Shown: positions 59,143-64,000 of the stretch, in pieces
Layout: the number at the start of each line of letters is the position of its first letter
How positions within the stretch are numbered: the first letter of the stretch is position 1
Assembly (NCBI RefSeq): GCF_907164915.1
Contig: NC_061866.1
Location: 51,829,113-51,893,112, forward strand
Reading direction: 5' to 3'
Length of the DNA: 64,000 bases
Source of the DNA: Impatiens glandulifera
Lineage: Eukaryota; Streptophyta; Magnoliopsida; Ericales; Balsaminaceae
Made by a program: the position numbers and the translations under genes
Notes under the pieces: model-generated
Database searches by the model: none
Told to the model about the DNA's origin: nothing
What the model saw: only the letters and a program-made list of their open reading frames with translations

Positions 59143-59153
59143 CTCTGATACCA
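59143..59153 (-). other. Match to a Copia primer-binding site
   Basis: The minus strand reads TGGTATCAGAG, the sequence complementary to the 3' end of initiator methionine tRNA that Copia retrotransposons use. It is preceded on that strand by TTTTCT, but no recognisable LTR or gag frame is attached. Confidence 0.35.
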
Positions 59154-61135
59154 AGAAAATATATGAAAGAATCGCTAATAGAACTATTTATAATTCTAAC
59201 CCAACATTAAAAGTTAAGGGAAAACAAGTTTTATAATTTGATTAAGTTTAAATTATGGCCATGAATAATCTAGCTACTCCTTTCTTAGTTGGAAGAATAT
59301 ATGGTAAAACTTTTTTCCCTTTGAAGAGAATATATGGTGCTGAGAAAATATAAAAAAAAACTGATTTAATTATTCTGTTAGTAGCATAATTACCCACTTT
59401 AATTAATCAAGATTTAAAGTGATCAAATGCCCATTGTAAACCAATATTGGTCCATTCCATGTATCAAGGGTCATGACACATTGCATAAGGAATATATTTG
59501 TTGTCTTATGATATGATTAATTAACTAAATTATTTATTCAGTGGGTATAAGTATATAACTCTTGTTACTTTCCAGAGACCTCCATTGGAGTTTCAAACTA
59601 CAAGCTTAATTGAAGATGAGCTCAAATGGATAAGATATATATACTTTGTTTGTTCTAATTATATCTTGTTCCATCCATCCTTTGAACTAAGCCATTTTGT
59701 TTTTGTTGAAGTGTTCATTGAACATAAGAATATTATATTGAGATTCCTACCTTTTTGCATAGCTAGATTTTGAATTCACTATCCTAAAATTATAATATAT
59801 TATTATGCTCTTAGTGTTTCAATCGACCTCAAGCTAGTTTTAATTCAAGTATTTTTTTTTCTTCTCGATAAAATAAAACATTGTCACTTGAACTACTCTA
59901 ATGAAATAGTAAAATTGAATAAGAGTAAGTGAAGTATTTCTAATCAATATTGCAACCATGCATGGTCCATTGTTGACCTTCTCTTCGATCTATATTCTAA
60001 TTCGTTTCATTAATAATTTTCATTGATGGAAAAAGAAGTCGATTTTCCACTACAAGATATACTTTATGAAACCATATCTCTTTGGCACCATAAATGGAGA
60101 TTTTTATTTTATTTTACAACATCCTTCCAAAATATTAGGAATCCAACCTAAGTGGGGATACATATTGATGATTTAGAGTGGAACCTCAATTGGAGTCCAC
60201 AAATCAAAAAACATTTGTACGTCTTTTCTCCCGACAGTCCTCTTCAATTATAGATGGTCTCCGCCCCATTATTTGTTCTTGGCATTTTTTCTTTCTGAGA
60301 TAGGCTAACAAGACAACTTACGATTATGGCCTACTACTTAAATTGAGGTGTTCTTGGTCTGAATCGAATATATATAAGACATAACTAATTAACCTTTTTT
60401 TTTTATTTCGACTACCTTGTAGGTTCATTTCTAATTGTTATCTTTTCTAATTTGTAATGATACATAAAAAAAATTAAGAAGAAGAAGGTAACATACTAAC
60501 ATTAGTGTTGAATCGGACCTACCGGTGACCTTTTAAGCCAACACAAGTCCCCACCCACTAGAAGAACCCAAAAAAGTTCGTGGGCTATAATCTAATCTGG
60601 AGATATGTTTTCATGTAGCTTCTCTTTTTAGATACTACACAAACAAATATAGAACAAATTAACTTGTATGGCTTAGTTTGATTCCACCATCTATCGCTTT
60701 AATTTGTGGCGTTTGACATGATATAAATAACTTAATTATGTATTGTTCTCGATGATCAGACACTGCCAATAAACTTTTCAATCAGATCGAAATGAGAAAT
60801 CTAACAAAAAAAAAAGTGTTCTAAATGAAGCCATGACTAGTCTCTAGATATTCAAAAGCAGTTGATTGGAATATCAAAAGGAGACATAAAGTTTGAGATG
60901 ATATTCAAAACAAGACAATATGACAAAAGAAAAGATGAAGAAAGAGTTAATGAGATTAAAGTAAGGCTTGAAAGTCACTTTCAGTAATAATTAATTAGGT
61001 CATAAGTTAAAACATGTAAATTAATAATTATTTTGTGATTCTCACATCAAGCAGCAGGACTTGTCCATAATTTGGCTTTTCTATCTTAAATAATTACCTA
61101 TTATATGATGTAGAAATGAATTAACTATACATAAA

Positions 61136-63077
61136 CTATTCTCGATCATGGTCGATGAAGGCCCCGTTTTCTTCAAGCCAGCGTGAGAAGGCATCGAGCG
61201 TCTTGGTGTCGGCCCGATAGTGGCTTTGGGTGAACTCGAGAAGATCGGGCCATGTAAAATCTGGGTACAATCTAGGGTTCTCCATATTCACAAGATCATT
61301 TGGTGGCCTAATTATTCTATCCTTTTCGGGGCTGAGGAAGAATGCTAGTGACTTTCTTGGAGTTGTACTGTTCACCACTGCTCTATGTAGACAACTCTTG
61401 TAAATCCCATTCGATAATGCCTGAAAAAACCATACAAAATTATTCATCCTATCTAGAGGCGGATCTATGTACAGTCTTAACTCGGCTGAAACCATCCAAA
61501 TCTTTTAAGACATATACTAGTATTATAGTCGTTGTAAGGTAAATAGTGTATATGTTGTCCTAAGTTCAATTCTCCAAAACTATATGGGATATACTGAGCT
61601 TAAGTTTACAAACAAAATAAATTTGTTAATTACTAAATTTTTATATATTCAAATCTTTTAAAATTTATAATATACTAGTAGTTTAGTGGTTTTAAAATAA
61701 ACAATGAATATTTTGTGTTCATACTATATTGTTTATTTTAGATTTTTTTTTACATTAAGTTCAAGTCTCACAAACTAAGTACACATATGATTAGCCATAT
61801 ACCATGAACGTGTCACCAATGTTGACGACAAATGTATCTGGTTTTGGTTGAATCGTTAGCCATTTCCCATCCACGAACACTTGAAGACCTGTAAATAAAA
61901 ATGATTTAAATTCAAAGAATCGTTAAGTTAAAATACTCATAATCCATTGTAAAGTCCCGAATATCGATTGGGCCTATACAATTTTTTTTAATCTTTTTAA
62001 CACCAATATAGGGATGAATAATAATTTAATGTCAAAATTAGTAAAAATTAACTTAGTAGTTTAATTCGTTACTTATCCTCTTTATAATTTTAGTGACTAT
62101 AAGTGAATATTTTGAAAATTTTCTTTTTTGTACATGGTTCTCTAGGAATTGGTCTTATGTAAATGCTTAACCTGCAACTCTGTCTTGATGGAGGATGGTA
62201 AGAGAAGTTGGGTCGCAGTGGGGACCGGTGCCCAACGTTAGATGAGGCTTCCGGCATGGTGGATAATAGTTGAGCCTCATTATGGAATCGTTTTCTTCGA
62301 AGAATTCTCGAAAATAGTTCGGGTTGATCCCAAGGCTCATGCTCAAGAGCTCCATGATGTCAAGAGAGAGTTTATTCATGGATTCACAGTATTTCTGCAT
62401 CATCTTACTATACATATATATATGTAGATAAGAAAACAAAAAAAGTTGATATGTGATAAAATATAATTTGGATTCTTAATTAATTACCCAAAATGTTTGT
62501 ATTCTTCTCCCATTGTTGTTAAGAAGTAATTCTCGACCATGTTTGAAGAAGATCGGTGATTGTCATTATTAAATGAAAATGACATAGTTTCTTTCCATGG
62601 AAGATTGGATGCAAATCGGCCTGTAAAACTACTAGCATAACCGGAATGGTGTCCGATTTTCCTTTTGGCTTTCATCTTCTCCGAGAGGGGCATATTGAAG
62701 AAGAGGTCGATTCCCTTATGGACTTCCTTTATGAAATCTGAATCAATTCCGTGGTTTATCACTTGAAACAATCCGTGTTTACGACAGGCCTCGTCAACAA
62801 GACTCGTTATATTGGAAATGGCGGTTGGATCGCGGGAGAGGAGTTCTTCCATGTCAACGGATTGAAGGAGTAGTTGTTCTTGTTCTTCTTGTTGTTGTTG
62901 TTGAGGATTAGGGTTAGGCTTCAATTCGTCAGGCCAGACGAATTGAATAGGTATATTGTCTTCATGTTGAAGAAGGGAGGCGTCGAAAAGAAGAGGCGTG
63001 GCGGCTGCGGCGGCTGGATTTGATAAGGATATTGAAGAAGGTGGCTGAATAATTAGTTGAAGAGGTTGAATTAGCAT
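61136..63077 (-). CDS. GA20OX: Gibberellin 20-oxidase
   Basis: The model is complement join(61136-61420, 61803-61888, 62172-62407, 62488-63077), 398 aa, all junctions in phase. This 2-oxoglutarate/Fe(II) dioxygenase oxidises C-20 of GA12 and GA53 in steps to make GA9 and GA20 in the cytosol. The iron ligands are His260 and Asp262 (GPHCDPTSL) and His316 (CLHRAVVNS). The 2-oxoglutarate contact is Arg326-Lys-Ser328. Family markers are NYYPPC (243-248), [11 protein letters not shown] and [20 protein letters not shown]. The DIOX_N region starts near [10 protein letters not shown]. The N-terminus is longer than usual, with an Ala run (22-26) and a Pro-Asn-Gln-Glu tract (54-69). GA20-oxidase transcription is usually feedback-repressed by gibberellin. 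The motif set rules out GA3- and GA2-oxidases. Confidence 0.95.
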
Positions 63078-63157
63078 GTTTAAATCCTTAATTAAGAAAG
63101 GTTATGTCTTAGTTAGTTAACTTCAACTGGACAATGCATGGTGATCCAAAGATGACC

Positions 63158-63166
63158 CTTTTATAG
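63158..63166 (-). promoter_or_regulatory. TATA box of the GA20-oxidase gene
   Basis: The minus strand reads CTATAAAAG, a canonical TATA box, 81 bases before the start codon at 63077. Confidence 0.75.
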
Positions 63167-64000
63167 GGCATCCAAAAACTAAGGACTAAAAAAGATATCA
63201 CATTAATACTATATGATGTGACAAATAATTATTCATTTAAATAAATAAAGTTCAATTCTTATCGTTGGTGACTTTTGCTGTCTTATTGTGAATAAATGAA
63301 AAAAAATCTTCTTTAAAACAAAATAAAAAATTACAAACTTGGAGAGAGAGAGAGAGGGGAGAGTAAATCCAAAGGAAAATCATAGGAGAAGTCGGTAAAC
63401 ATTTTATTAAACAAAACTTGGAATCATACTAAATACACTGTTGCGTCATTCTGCTCTTTGTATAGTTTAGGTATCTTTTTTTCAATGTCTTATGTTCTGT
63501 CTTGGGGCCGGGTTCATCAAATGACTAAAATAGGTACAATTTTAAATTAAAGACAAGATATGTTATATAAAAGTTTTCTTTACTTTGGATTCCTTCCTTC
63601 ACCCACCATCAACTTGGAAGGAAGGATAAGATACCATGCATGATGCACCCAAATTTTAAAAATCAGAAAAAACCCTTAAATATCTTAGCTAGAGCTAGCT
63701 ATAGAGAATAATGTACCTAATCATCTAAGCAATTTTTCGATTTTTAAACCGATCTAGCTAGATATATATATCTCGTGAAATTGAATTGTACGAAAGAGTA
63801 TTGATCTTTCTTTCTCATTTTAATTTCTTTGTTGTTCGTTTAGCTTAGTGATCGAAAATGGAAAGATGATGAGATGTTTGAGAAGAAATGAAGTAAAGTG
63901 ATGAAAGAAAGCTTTGAAAACTTCCACTAGCATATTATGATGAGTCTTGTAATTCAACTCAACTTGCACAAATTCCTCATAATCAGTCCCTTTTTGTTTA
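63167..64000. other. GA20-oxidase promoter region to window edge
   Basis: Contains a GA-rich tract (about 63341-63363), which may bind GAGA-type factors, and a run of TAGCTAG-like motifs near 63688-63770. No gene was recognised. Confidence 0.45.

Larger units (their letters stand above)
56265..61135. other. AT-rich intergenic DNA with transposon remnants
   Basis: No gene was recognised in 4.9 kb. It holds an AAT microsatellite (56906), a 38-bp tandem repeat (57641), a GCGACG-rich CACTA-like patch (58595) and a Copia-type primer-binding-site match (59143). The right part (59560-61130) is slightly less AT-rich but shows no coding frame. Confidence 0.45.

Noticed and set aside
58988..59236. Plus-strand 82-residue ORF
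   Set aside because: AT-driven composition, and it runs across the Copia primer-binding-site match on the other strand.

Overview
This window looks like nuclear DNA of a eudicot plant. It is strongly AT-rich. Its genes carry short GT-AG introns and belong to plant-only or plant-expanded families: SAUR, PDLP, P-type PPR, UGT72, LRB-type BTB, GDSL lipase and gibberellin 20-oxidase. The species cannot be named from the sequence. Exon boundaries were worked out by hand from splice dinucleotides, reading-frame phase and recalled family sequences; every multi-exon model below keeps a continuous frame.

Layout, left to right: the 5' end of a kelch-repeat gene (minus, runs off the left edge); an AT-rich stretch with a candidate MITE; a farnesol/phytol kinase (plus); a KRTCAP2-like oligosaccharyltransferase subunit (minus); a SAUR gene (plus); a plasmodesmata-located protein (plus); an intronless P-class PPR gene (minus); a UGT72B-type glucosyltransferase (minus); the ADNT1-type adenine nucleotide carrier (plus, 8 exons); a glucose-6-phosphate 1-epimerase-like gene (minus, 8 exons); a LINE reverse-transcriptase relic lying between two copies of a ~0.2-kb duplicated block; a GDSL esterase/lipase (plus, 5 exons); an LRB/POB1-type BTB-BACK gene (minus, 6 exons, one intron of 2.9 kb); 8 kb of repeat-rich DNA that hides a MIR159/319-like hairpin (minus); an early-nodulin-like phytocyanin (plus); 5 kb of repeat-rich DNA; and a gibberellin 20-oxidase (minus).

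The genes do not form one pathway. From memory of Arabidopsis locus numbers, gene order resembles At4g01070-At4g01160 (UGT72B1, ADNT1, GDSL, LRB3) and parts of At3g606xx-At3g616xx (SAUR, PDLP8, LRB2, mutarotase-like), as expected for a block duplicated in Arabidopsis and single here.

The most notable unlisted element is the microRNA foldback at 52751-52986. It is antisense to a spurious ORF, has its own minus-strand TATA box, and carries a miR159/miR319-type core in its 3' arm. Other points of interest are a hAT-type MITE holding tRNA-like A and B boxes at tRNA spacing, a family of small elements ending in CTTGTTTGATG found in gene introns, and an orphan promoter-like cluster of TGGGCC (site II) motifs.
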